64,000 nt of DNA from Ciborinia camelliae. Taxonomy: Eukaryota; Ascomycota; Leotiomycetes; Helotiales; Sclerotiniaceae. This document shows positions 36,078 to 48,600 of this stretch, piece by piece. Location: positions 62,001-126,000 of the forward strand of contig JANPYM010000009.1 in the NCBI GenBank assembly GCA_025890175.1, in the 5' to 3' direction. Below the pieces are notes generated by a model. That model was given only the letters and a program-made list of their open reading frames with translations. It did no database searches and was not told where the DNA came from. A program made the translations under genes and the position numbers. How positions within the stretch are numbered: position 1 is the stretch's first letter; every line of letters begins with the position of its first letter.

Positions 36078-36566
36078 ATGTCATACTCATCTCGACCCTT
36101 CGGTTCCAATTTACGACAGCCCTCAATGGGTGGCAGTTTAGCCTCATCAACAGGTCAATCCCCCATCTTACAAGCACGTATCAACGAGAAAAGGGCAGAG
36201 TTGGAGAATCTGAAGCAACTACGAGATTTGAGTGCAGGATTAGCTGGACAAATGCAAATGTTAGAAGAGAAGCTTTCAACTCTTTCGGACGGAACAGAAG
36301 CTGTCGCAACAGTGTTGGGAAATTGGCACAATGTTCTACAAGCCATCAGCATGGCATCTAGTGGGTCATGATATATTCATTCACCTACCGCAGTCTTCTA
36401 ATGATGAATAGTGAAAATACCAAAACCTAAAGAGTCAAATGAAAGGGAAGAAGAATCGGAAAAGAAAACAGGTCCCGAAGTACCTTTGCCCCAAACTCTA
36501 GTCCGAATACCCACAGAACATGCGCCAATGCTACAGCCATCCATAAATGAAGAATCGAATAAATAA
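36078..36566 (+). CDS. DAD2: DASH/Dam1 complex subunit Dad2
   Basis: Exons are 36078-36360 and 36412-36566 (51-bp intron, donor GTGGGT, acceptor GAATAG), in frame, giving 145 aa. The core is the Dad2 family helix pair: LQARINEKRAELENLKQLR, then a second helical segment with LSDGTEAVATVLGNWHNVL and ISMASMKIPKP across the splice site. The C-terminus ends with LPQTLVRIPTEHAP, which is also typical of ascomycete Dad2. The DASH ring couples kinetochores to dynamic microtubule ends and is needed for chromosome biorientation. The N-terminal 25 residues are Ser/Gly-rich and variable. Its neighbours are shugoshin (divergent, likely sharing a promoter) and the FKARP-motif gene downstream on the same strand. 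Confidence 0.92.
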
Positions 36567-37379
36567 AGATCATACCTTGGGGTATTAGGAAGCTAGAAGA
36601 AAAGCATATAACCATGACCGCTATTCGTGCATTAAACGGCGCAACGGGCAGATATGGGGTATAAGATTTAATACCAATGGCGGTTTTGGTATGGATCGCG
36701 TCTGTGTGGGAATAGCTGATAGAGCGCAGCCGGGCTTTTAACGATGATATGATTGATGATAATGAAGCAGAGACTTACCGAAAGGGAGAAATGTCGAAAC
36801 TCATGAAATCTGAATACATGGCGTTGTGTCCTGAATAAGTAAGATGTGAGCCCCTCTTGTTTTTCGATGAAGGTTGGATCGCAATGGATGAAAATTGGAT
36901 ACTACGAATGAAAGATTTCATCTCAATGTATTTTGTGTACGCAGGATGATGATGTATTGAGCTATTAGGTATTTACCACTTTCGTCCAAAAATAGCTTCG
37001 ACAAACACGCTTCACGGTCGCGCCTTTCTCCAGCTCTGTCGGTTGCTATGGTGATGATGTAAACTCACAAACAAGTGAGGGGAAGGAAGTCACACATTGA
37101 AGAGACGAATATCTTCATGGACAATTCTCGATGACTTGACAGTTCACATAATCGATAGAAGATCTCTGATTTTGGAAAAATTCATCCCACTTCGTACACA
37201 CTTACATTTCTATTGACTCTACGAATACGGAATACGAAGACTGTCACAAACAGAACGCAATCTCCACAAATCCTTGCAATCCAATTGCTTCCCAATATCA
37301 AAAATCACAGCTAATCTCCGAGACACTATTCGAAGACGATCTGAAGCTTCTAGGCTATCTTTGACTCTTGACAGTTACG
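36567..37379. other. Intergenic between DAD2 and FKARP-motif gene
   Basis: These 813 bp contain the DAD2 3' flank and the promoter of the next gene. Frames here are short and without domains. Confidence 0.5.
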
Positions 37380-39620
37380 ATGTCGCGAATAACCAACTTA
37401 AATAAGATCGTTATCGCTGAAGATAATACTGCATCCATTGCGGCCCAAATTCCACTCCCGTTGACACCTGCTTCAAAGGTATTGGCTCCTTCAAACGCAC
37501 ACGCATCCAATGCCGTGGCGGCCCATGACAGCGAAGAAACGGACCTAGCACAACATATGAAAAACCTCAAAGCTGCATATCGAAGTGCTCTCGGCATCAC
37601 GAAGAAAGGCAAAAAGCACAACAAGAATAGGAATAAGGGAAAGTCAGAACTTTCGGCAGAGGTGGAGCACACCAAGGGTACTATCCAAGAGGTCGAGAAC
37701 GTCGTGAATATCGCCGGCCATCCAGAGTCTGTTGAAGCTACTCCAAACATAGGATCCATCCCAAGAATTATTGCGGGCCCACCTGGTGGTCGCTCTGCAA
37801 TCTCTATGCCGAATTCAGAGCCTCCAAGGATCCGAACTGATCAATTGAGATCCGTTCAACCACGTCATATCATGGAACAACCTATCTTGCCTCAACAGCC
37901 ACCGTTGGGACGAACCACTCGAGGTCAAGTCGCAAGACGACAAGCAGGTCAGTATATTGAGGGTATTTCGTTTCCTAGAGCTACTGATACTGGAGATGTT
38001 TTCTGGAAATCATCCCAACCTCCCGGTTGTCGTTTATCTCTTTTCGCCGGTTCCCAGTTTTCTTTAGAGACCGGAAATTTCATTCCATTGAAATCTGAAT
38101 ATAACACTAACCCCACTCATGCTTTAGCGATGAAGAATAATGTCAACATGGAGACCAAGGGTGTCGAATCCTTAACATCGGAAAAACTCCGAACGATCTC
38201 GGAGGAGAAAGACCATCCAGCAGATGCTGCCATTTTCCCATTTACAAAGCAAATCAAAACACTGGAGGAAATCGAAAGAGTTGATAAGGCTGAGAAAGCA
38301 GCAACTCCTGCTCGCTATTCGTCTCAACCCGAAATTGAAGAGGACTCTTTCATCGATATAATCATAAGTCGATCGCCAGCTAAGCCTGTGTCTCGTATTG
38401 AAGACTCTTTGGAGGAGCTTGACAATTTGGAAGATGCTATAGATGCACTAGATGAAGCTACCCTCGCCGAGAAGTTTGTTACTTCCTCCACCAAGAAGGT
38501 TAATATTTCAACTGAAGCCTCCCCTGATAGGGAGTTGAGAGGATCACCTCGACGAGGATTTGTTGAGGAACTTCCTGCCACAGGACTACGTGTGCGTGTG
38601 CGTGGTCCAGCTCTAGGATCTCCAGAGAGACCAAAATCTACATACGCAACAATGCGTGTCAAGCCTACAACAGCCAAAGAACCAACCCTCAAGAAAGCCA
38701 AGTCTATGACTTTCGAAAACGTAAGACCGGTTGCTAGCCCAGAGAAACAAACCATGTTATCCCCAAGCAAAGTACCACGCCCAGCTAGTCTCCTTCCTCC
38801 GAAGTCGCCAGTCAAATCTACGAAACCACCTACCAAGCCAACCTTTGAGCTTCCTGGCGAGGCTGTGGCTAAGCGATTGAAGGAACAAAGAGATGCCCGT
38901 ATTGCGCAGCGAGAATCATCTGAGATGACGGTTGTTAGGACTACCCCAGGGAGGATCAAGTCCACAAAACCACCAACAAAATCTTCTCAATTCGAGCTTC
39001 CCGGCGAGGCGTACTCCAGACGTAAGAAAGAGGCACACGAGGCAAGACTCAGAGCTCAAGAGGAAGAAGATCGTAAGAGACGTGAGTTTAAAGCCAGACC
39101 TATTAGCAAGTCTGTTGCCTCTCGCACTCTTCCTCGTGACACAGCCGCTAGTCGTGCCCGTCAAAGTAAAACGAGTGGTGAAAGTGCAGATAGCAGCAGT
39201 CTTAATGTTGGTAAACGTGGCTCTCTTGTTGGTGCTCATCGACCATCAATTCTCGACATGCAGAAAGTCAATATGACTGGATCATCTCCACGTACCAAAG
39301 CTCCACCAGCACCTCTCACTCGCAAAGCATCCTCTCATCCTCATGGGCCTCGTCCTGCTATGCAACGCACTGTCTCGGACTCTGACCATGAGATGCAGCG
39401 TCAGCGCGCCAAGGAACTTTACAATCGAGATGCAATGTATACTGTGGAAATTGAGAGGGAGAAGAGAGAGCGTGAGGCTGTTGCCAAACGTTCCAGAGAA
39501 GAGGCTGCGGAGAAGGGTCGTCAGGCTAGTCGTGAGTGGGCTGAGAAGCAAAAGGCTAAGAAAGCTGCCGAGTCAATGGGCGATGCTTTGACTAGCCCTG
39601 GTGCTCAGTATTTTCTCTGA
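37380..39620 (+). CDS. Basic FKARP-motif protein, possible microtubule-associated (TPX2-like) factor
   Basis: A single exon gives 746 aa; the ATG at 37380 is the first in frame, as the frame upstream has only non-ATG codons. The protein is Lys/Arg/Ser/Pro-rich and mostly disordered. Two related segments, at about 479-520 and 526-575, each read KSTKPPTK, then FELPGEA, then a charged helix with ARxxxxE; the second runs into REFKARPISKS. An FKARP motif after a Glu/Arg-rich helix is characteristic of the TPX2 C-terminal repeat family that binds microtubules, although the match is short. A charged C-terminal helix (about 670-727) rich in Glu, Arg and Lys may form a coiled coil. N-terminal and middle parts carry many Ser-Pro sites. 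A cytoskeletal role is inference; the neighbouring mitotic genes are consistent with it. Confidence 0.75.
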   Translation: MSRITNLNKIVIAEDNTASIAAQIPLPLTPASKVLAPSNAHASNAVAAHDSEETDLAQHMKNLKAAYRSALGITKKGKKHNKNRNKGKSELSAEVEHTKGTIQEVENVVNIAGHPESVEATPNIGSIPRIIAGPPGGRSAISMPNSEPPRIRTDQLRSVQPRHIMEQPILPQQPPLGRTTRGQVARRQAGQYIEGISFPRATDTGDVFWKSSQPPGCRLSLFAGSQFSLETGNFIPLKSEYNTNPTHALAMKNNVNMETKGVESLTSEKLRTISEEKDHPADAAIFPFTKQIKTLEEIERVDKAEKAATPARYSSQPEIEEDSFIDIIISRSPAKPVSRIEDSLEELDNLEDAIDALDEATLAEKFVTSSTKKVNISTEASPDRELRGSPRRGFVEELPATGLRVRVRGPALGSPERPKSTYATMRVKPTTAKEPTLKKAKSMTFENVRPVASPEKQTMLSPSKVPRPASLLPPKSPVKSTKPPTKPTFELPGEAVAKRLKEQRDARIAQRESSEMTVVRTTPGRIKSTKPPTKSSQFELPGEAYSRRKKEAHEARLRAQEEEDRKRREFKARPISKSVASRTLPRDTAASRARQSKTSGESADSSSLNVGKRGSLVGAHRPSILDMQKVNMTGSSPRTKAPPAPLTRKASSHPHGPRPAMQRTVSDSDHEMQRQRAKELYNRDAMYTVEIEREKREREAVAKRSREEAAEKGRQASREWAEKQKAKKAAESMGDALTSPGAQYFL

Positions 39621-42600
39621 AGAAACTTTGGATGGGTTGTTTATGGTGGTTACGGAGTTTTCAGTCGGCTCCGAGCAGTCATCGGTGGTTTCCCCTATTA
39701 GGTTTTGTTTACATGGATGTCATGAGTGTATGCGTTAGGAGTTGGCATACTTTATTGTCGTTCTCTTCATATCGGATTTGATTCTGTATCGATCCTGATT
39801 TGACACTTTCTTTTCATCTAATAATTTAGGGGGGAATTGTATTTTTCTAGTTGGGGGTTATCCTTTCAGGGACGGACATCCGATACGGTTCTGGATTCTT
39901 CAAGGAGTTGAAAATAGTATGATTAGGGCCATGGTGTACAGCACATGGAGGAAATACCAGGGTTCTTTTTACACATAAAATTTGTCGGGCTCGGTGTTAT
40001 TCTTAGGAACTGGACTGGGCTATGATACCATCGGGGGAACAGGGAGCTACGTATTGTTGGAATGGCAAGTCCGGGGGTTCCCTCAATGTTGTGAGTTTAC
40101 ATACAGTGCGAAATACACTTTGTATCGATAAGTAGATAATCAAAACAATGATTAGTACCTATTATGTTTATTGGGAGGTTTTTTGTGGCTGTGTGTATTG
40201 AAGTGATGTTCACAATTCCATCTTGATATATCAAGTGATCAAGAAGTATAGCAATTGAGGTGTCAATCTAAATGGACTCGCTTGAAGAGTATAAATAGTC
40301 CTTGAGACATATAGTGGGCTTTTGGGGCTTGTGCACAAAATTATGGGGGCATCGCTCCACAGAGAATGCGGTCTAGGCAGCTGGAGGTTATTGATATTTG
40401 TTCCAATGCCAAAATTATACTTGATCATCCCACCAGTATGCGAGTACAAATCCTGATATTGAATGGATGGCAGTTACTCGCAGTTTTTCATGGGCAGTGC
40501 TTTTGGAATTGATAGTGACGAGCGAGAAATATGAAGTTTTCACCATTTTGGGAAGAGAAGAGTTTAAGAGGTTCATACTCCACCTACCGTCTTGCTTGAT
40601 ATTGCAAGTGTCTGACTGCACAGAGTTTCCCTGTACATAATTTCGGCATTCTTTTTCACAGGGTTGATGCTATTCACGAGATGGAGATGCATGTAGGTGT
40701 TTAAATACTCTGCTAGCGATAAGTGTCCATGAAGCTGAGGTGGTGCACAAGATGCTCTGAGAGTCTGGTGGTATTTACCGGTATAACAGGAAAGCACGGT
40801 ATTACTTTGTTTCCTTGTGTTCTAAGTCTAGCTAATTAGTGAGCCTAGGGCTTGAATCTAGTCAGATTGTTGTATAAAAGCATGATTACGAACGATCAAT
40901 GGCAGTTCATTAATGCAAATGGAGACAATACCCGAGTATTTCGGAATGGTATCAGAAATAAAGCAAATGCACTTCTTCGTATAAGTCCAAGTCTATATTG
41001 TAATTTGGCCCGAAATACAGAATATGAAACCTCTATAAGCGTTGCAAGTCGACAACGATGAGAGAAGAATGACAGTACCAATGCGAGTGGCAGCGAAATA
41101 ACATAAATTAAAACGACGAAATATTTGGTGGCAGTGATATTAGATGACGTTTGAAGCTTTTTGTCAATTACTATCAAGATAATTGGTCAGAACTCCTTCC
41201 ACAGATGGACTATGCGCAACTTATTTTACCACACAACTCCCTCGGAGGAATAACTCCCTTCGCTTCGAAGTCGTCCACGGCTACCCACCACGTACCACTT
41301 GGGATTGGAAACATCATAATACTAATCTCAAGGATAAACTCAAAATATAGGAACGGGGAACTATGGCTCAACGTTACCAAAGTTATTGTTGATATTATTA
41401 TTGTGTGTCGAACTTAGCTCGATGACTAAGCTAGTGTATGTAGAACTACTTTATATCAACAAAAGTTCTTGAGCAATTCGCCACCAAACACTTCAAGAAA
41501 GCTCAGGCAAAAGATGAATCCATGCCCGTTGACTTCAAAGTAGGTGATTGTGTATGACTCGACACATGATACTATTAGATCGAAAGGTCTTCAAAAAGGC
41601 TCGACTTCCGGTAAATTGTAAATTCCTCATTGTGGAACAAGTTGAACACTCGTGCAAACTCGCTCTTTCCGATGATACCATTTAACCTCGTAGTTGTATT
41701 CTATACAAGTTGAATTCGCATTTTGACGCAAAGATGCGATTATCTCGAGTCAGGTTCAAAGAGTCTAGTACCATCCTACCGCAATTCATCCATCAAAGCT
41801 ATACATCCATTTGATGGCATTATTAACTACAACAGAATTCAGATGGACAGGAACACAGCCAATACCGCAATAAAACGAAGTGAAGTAAGTCCGTTGACAA
41901 CAAAATATACCCGAAATCTAGTGATAGTTCGATACCATGTTGTTTTACCTGGGACCAGCATTAATTTTTTGATAGGCTTGTCTGTCCCTATCATCAACGA
42001 ATCAAAACCTTCTTTGGTTGCAGGCCATCATAGAATGAAATCGATAGTGATGGTATGAAATGACGCCGGGGGTGCTGGTATCGGTTGCATTGCACCATAC
42101 GGTCAGTGTCGCCCGATCCGATGGATTTGCCGTAATTAATGTTCTTGACACTCAACATCGGCAACCAAGTTCTGAGCAACAAGGCCTTGATTGACGGGGT
42201 GCCGCTTGCAGAGTTGTTTGCTTGGAGAAGTCGAATGCCATGGTTTCTCTAAGTAGGTTCTTCGGGTGATCCGCGCGTATTTGCTTAAACAGCTTAGTTC
42301 CAAAGCTGAAGTCTTTTCTGCATTTCTTGCAACGTCTCGGTTGTGCGTGACGGTTCAGCGCTAGGTATCAATACTATGAAGAAGTTAAGAGGCTCATCTT
42401 TATAATCCTCGTTGTAATCCCCGAAGCCGAATATGCTTGATGATGCTACCGGTGCTGCGATGCAGTTTTTTTATTTTGGGTCTTCCGGATGCATCTAAGG
42501 TATTCCTGCCCGTCGTTGTAGTTCCCATAATATCTCTGGTCCGCATCATTGTATGTCTTCTGGTGTATGATCGCCGAAAGATGTAACTGAATTGTTGATC

Positions 42601-45600
42601 ACTAACATTTCGATCAAAATGGGATACACTTGTTCAGAGTAAGAACCCTGATAAATTTGACTGGCATGAATTCCTACGTTTTGATAGAACAATATTAATC
42701 CATACAAGTCACTCCTGACTAAGTACTAAGATACCCAAAGGAAACTCAAAAGGTCCCAGACACCCTAGGAAAGATAGACAACTCCGAATAAAAAGCTTCG
42801 AAATCACCGAGGGGCGCCAATGGAGCAGATATGTCGATGAATTTGAGATAATGATATCATATCCGGGATTCTTCGAAAGTCCATTTATCAAACCCCCTTT
42901 GATGATCGCCTCATTCCACAAAATAACCCCTATCTCATCCGAGCTCTCAGTTACTGCCCTGTCCTTGTCTATCTACATTCTATATAACAAACCCCTATTT
43001 TATAACCTAGGTTCATAGAATAACATCTATCATCTGAACAACCTCTTTCCATATCTTAAATTCCCCCAAATACATTCTGTACAACCATCTCCTACCTACT
43101 CGTATAAAAAAAACATGCATTATGTGCGAAAGACTCCGTGGTGTGAAGCGAAAATTACAATGTTTTTATGTATAAATCGATGACAAAATGATGGAACTAT
43201 GAATTTTCTTTTCGGGACTTTGGGGATTGAAAATTTGGGCGGGAAGAGACTGTATTCCACATCCTAATATTACAGTATTAAGCCTCGGTTGACTCGCTAT
43301 ACATGGTAGCCTCTGCAGGTGCACCAAATACAAATTTCTCCAACACCACCTATATAAAAACCGACGATTCTACTTACTCCGGAGCCTCTCAAGCCATGAA
43401 ATTCCCTCAAGTATTATTCGAAAGGCTCCTCGGTCTCCTAGGAAGATCAAGGTATGTGAGACGAGCCTGAACATTTCTCGACGTAGAGAATTCATCGGGT
43501 AAGTAGTATGGTCTTAACTCGGCAACGATAGTATATGGCTGCAGTGATGAAAGAATTGACGCGGTGATGATTAGCAAAGGTTGACAACGAAGTATCATAC
43601 GAACTGGTCCTAGACTTTGGATATTGTGGCATCAATACATGTTATGCGAGGCAAGATTGATGGAATACAAATTATATGGCACTGCTTGCCAACTAGAATA
43701 TTTGTCTGCGTTGTATTGGTCTTTTTATAAACATGACGAAGAGGATTAAATACAATACAGGGAGATTTTGCATCCATCAAGAGGTAAAAGACATTTTTGT
43801 GAAGAAGCAAAGAAGCGAAACTTGAATATGGCTCCATTTTCACTTGTACCAAACTTGGTGAAATTGAAAGTTAAGAAATTGGTTTGTATATGAAGATTTA
43901 TCTCAATATATCTAGGGCCCCTATACCCGGTTGATAACTTTTGCGGCGGTGATGGTGAGGACGTAGTACTTCCGCTGGAAAATTTCTACGCTCGTACAAC
44001 TGCAGTTAACTTTGCGTCCATGAAGGAAAACCTCAAGAATTCAGATTCACAAGAGAAACATGGAGGTAAAATGACAGTAATAGTAACAGTTTACCAAGAA
44101 ACGGCAACAAGCTTAGAAAGAATTAGTTATGGCATGAGTCAGTTGAGAGACAGTTGTGAGCGTTTGTGCAAGCAATAATGCTAGAGCAAAACTTCACTTG
44201 ATCGTAGATCATTGCAGGCATGCTTTTCCGGGACATTTTGTGTCTGGGAATTGGAATATATTCGCCCAAACTGTTGCATTCATATATAGCTTAAGGGAAC
44301 ACCTAACGTAGACCACTAATACTAGAACACTGGCTTCCAGTATCGTCACTTTCAAAATTAATATACCCACCTCATGAACAGACATGTCGGTCTCCTTGTC
44401 GACACATCATCCAATGTCCGTAATTCTTTTCGATCTACCCGGGTCTCCAGGCCAATAATATGAACACAACTCAGGCCTAATGATTTTGACCGGCTAGAAT
44501 CTCATCACACCACCGAGAATATTCCCAAGCCGCCGGATCCCTTAACCGCCAATAGCGCTCCCCGTAAAAACCCCTCAGGTCACCTCACCCTACCCGAGTC
44601 CCACCTCCCCGGGATGGAATCGTGTCATGCCTAGAGACTTGACTCCGATTATGTGGCCCAAGACCGCTATCATTGCCCGGCGGATGTATCCCGCTTTTGC
44701 AAACTAGTAGCAATATAGTGCGGGGTACATAACACCACATCGGTACTTATTCCGTGTACGTGATGTTACCCCATAGAGGTACAAGTGACATACTCTACCG
44801 CCCGACACCAAACCCGATGGACTCATCACTCGGTCGAGATCTAGACCGATCATACATCATGCTCGTGTTTGAAAGCGAATGCAGCAAGCACTTTAGGATT
44901 CATGTAGAAAGAACCAACAACTCGTGACACTACATTTGATCTCCACATTTTTGCATCTCTAGTACTCTACTCCTTGGGACAAGTATCAGAACGTCTCACT
45001 GCACTACTGGCATAGAAAAATAATAATGATGATAACAGGGAACCCCCACGTATTTTTTCCACGTGCTGGCTGCACTTGCACTTATATTCTCAAACACGAC
45101 ATTTTTTTATCTAATGTGCAGCATAAAGCAGCAATCTCCTCAACTTCATCACGAGAACAACAGATGCTGCGCGCAGCAGACTGCGACGCAGGTGTTGTAA
45201 TATGTTCCCTTGCATGTATCTTGTATATTTTAGATGACTATTTGAAAAGGAGAAAAAGAAAAATAACAACAGATGGTATTTACATACTTGGGATTGACTG
45301 GGTCCTTACATAGCACATATACATATCTAGAAGAAGCAAGAACCTAGAAAGTACTACCCTATCTCGTGATCTCCGCATGATATCTCCTTCTCCATCGGTC
45401 ACAACTTAAGCCAAGAGCCTTGTTACACATGAAAACTGTATGTAGGGACGAGATAGGACGACTACCTTAACTTTCGTTTCATTAATAAAGTGATTAAAAA
45501 GTAATTCTGTACCAACGAAATCATGCACGTATCCGTTCCCCACAATTCTCGATCCTCAGGGGAAGGAAAGCCACTGCACGTGAATCCAGACGTACAAATG

Positions 45601-48600
45601 TACAAATAAAGCTGTTGTATCACTCCACCAACAAGACAAGCAAGTAGTGCATGCAAAATCTTCGATGCGATGCCTCCTTGCGTCGGCCAGCAACGGCTTT
45701 TCGGTCAAAGATCGGGGTTGGGGTTGCAGATGAAACAGGTTGGACCTTTTTGACGTATGCAGGTTCCCGAGTCAACGCTAAGGAATGTATGGATTGTACG
45801 GCAGCAGTGGTGAGGTGGAATTTGTAGGCTTTTTTTCAGGGCGTTCGCGAGTGAGCAAGATATTGATCATAAAGTGTAACGGGAAAAGCAAACATGGAGA
45901 GATTGATGCAGAAGTGCAGAATTTAGTTGTGTGACGTCGGAGAAGGGAAGGCTGGTGTTGGGATTGTAGATGTGGAATTCGCCGGACTTTATTACGAACT
46001 AGATATTTTATTGAGGACTGCAGGGGCTTGGGTAAGGTTAAACATCAGGTCTCAAAAGCAAATCTAGAGAACAATAGAAGTTTCCACGACATTTGAAACA
46101 GTTGAAGCCAGATAACTTGGTGACCGGGATCCATTCATCTTGCAGTTTTCGTTCTCGTACCAATCACCTGGTGAATGATAAGTATTCATGTACCAACAAC
46201 CCGGATTGTCGAAGGTACAAACTGCTGGACATATCATATGGTGGTTATACGGTATGGAATGAAAGATCGTCAACCTCAACAATACAAATCATGCAACACT
46301 TGCTTTCTCCATTCATAATATCATACATATACGGATATACACCCTAGAATTTGAGGAAATAGCTCTTGAGACTTGAACCCCCACTTGAGGCTTGAATTAT
46401 CGTGAATCACTTCAGTCACATCTCAAATTCCTTTTCTTTGTACCTGACCCGGTAACAATACTAGCCCTAGCCGTAAGAATCAAAAAAAGAAGCAAAGTTT
46501 TAAAAAATGCAAAAATTTGTACCTTAAAGCGGAAATCGCCTGAATTGGAGATACAAATTGAGTTTTTTTTTTGCGGCGTCGTCCAGAACATTCTCGCTTC
46601 CGTACCCCTTCATCGCACCCGGAGAAAAAAAATTCTTCACCGAAGGCGAAGGAAAATTTCAATTTTTATTGTAACCATGACTCAAACAATCAAATATTTT
46701 CAAAAAGAAACAAATTTTTTTGGTGTCGGCCGAGTACAGTCAGAGTAGAGGAAAAATTTTCAATATTCAATTATCAAATTCCAAGGAAGGATTCCCAAGC
46801 AAATGGAAGCGAGGGAAAATTTTTCCCTCCATTGATGATTGATCCTCGAAGGGGTTCAGCTCAGCCCAACATGGACACACGAGCCACGACACAGCAACAA
46901 GCCATCGTGAGAACTGTTAGCTATGCTGCTTATCATCCATCATCAATGCAAACAAGACAATCCATCATTACTGTACCCGATATTGTAGATCCAGACCTCA
47001 TAATAGCCCAAGTCGAAACCCAAGAACAAAAAAACCCGAACCCACGGCAATGAAACGGAATAAATGAACGACGACAACAACAGCAGCAGCAGCAAAAAAA
47101 ACTATGCATACATGGAATCGATGCCGGACTCGGAATCCACAATTCAATTGCTGCCCGGCCTGTTCCGTTTCTTGAACAAACTCGGTGTCCCTATCCTATT
47201 GGAATATTCATAAGGTTTAGTGAGCCTGCTGCATAGTACAAGTAAGTACCTAAGTATGCCTAGGCCCTAGACTTTCGAGCCTAAACCACTGAGGTTTAAC
47301 CATTTAACCACAGTACGGTGCTCCACGTGTATCCAAAGTTCCAACGTATCGACGATGGTCACCGATATGGACAATAATGGACATCTCCACTCTGGCTGGC
47401 ACTCTCCACCGATTATGCGCTCGAAACACATGTCAAAAAACTGGACCCGCCTGATTCCAGGCCCGGGCGGGAGAGCAACAAAGGAAAGCCGGAACTAAAT
47501 ACTCTATATCCCTGTGTGGTGGATGAGGTGAGGAAGTGGATGTTGTACCTGACAGATGGAAGCGTGTTGAAAGCGCTGGCCGGGAGGGAGATCCGTCGTG
47601 ATGTGTGTGTATTTATGGGGTTAAGTTACGTTAGGGGGACGTTAGGTCACCGAAGAATATTCATGGGTGGAGATAGCTGTTGTGGATATTGCTCGTATGG
47701 GTATGGTGACAGTAGTGGGGTTTTCAGAAATATTATTATGAATTTGAATAATTATGGAAATAATAAGGGAGATAGAATATTCCAGTACTCGATTCGAGAT
47801 GTCTGAAAAAATATCCCCTAAATGTTTTTCATGTTGGAAGGCGTGGGCTGTAAGCCTCACGGCTCGGTGTCGATTGATCTACTTCAAACCCTTTACTATG
47901 AAAAAAAAATCCCGAAGACGGACTGGCCGGGCGGGTAGATGATATTTTTACCCTACAGTTTCCTTTGAAGGAATTGAATCCCGGTTTCCGAGTCGATTCA
48001 ATTGGCTATTATTACTATCAATAACATCACCTCGAACTCAACAGTTGTATCATTAGATTCATTACCTAGTAAACCAACCAACAAACAAACAAACATGACA
48101 AGATAAGAAAGTCCTTCCCAGAATCCCAAAATATCTCGTACCTGAATCCACCCTCGGACGAAGGAGTAACGGTATTCCCGCTATATCACGGCGATCATTG
48201 CGCAATTCTTCCTTACAATTTTCCAATCCTTTTTTCCCTACATTTTTTTCCCTTCACCTCCCCCTTTCAAGTCTCTGAGTTCTGGATCCGTACCAAACAA
48301 AAAAGTATCCAACCGTGAGAAACTCTGGAAAGATTAATTTGTCTCATCCCCTCTTGGTCTCTCCTTATATGAATCTCGTACGATCAGATTCACATCACGA
48401 TCATCGATGACTAAACCCTAGGTCCCGATCCAGCGGGAAATATCCATACAGCAGTCACTAAGATACTCACTAGTGGAGTGATGTGCCGGGGATCAAAGTA
48501 AGTCAAGTAGTTCAAGCAAACAAGGTACAAGCGGTAAGGCAGACCTCCGGCTCCGGGCGCCGCATGAAAATACATAGAAGATCTCAATAATAAATATTAA

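Noticed and set aside
38324..38965. 213-codon minus-strand frame over the FKARP gene
   Set aside because: Antisense shadow with no domain; the plus strand has the long continuous frame.
46571..47053. 160-codon open frame
   Set aside because: It starts at TTG, is low-complexity, has no domain and overlaps A/T-rich tracts; probably chance.
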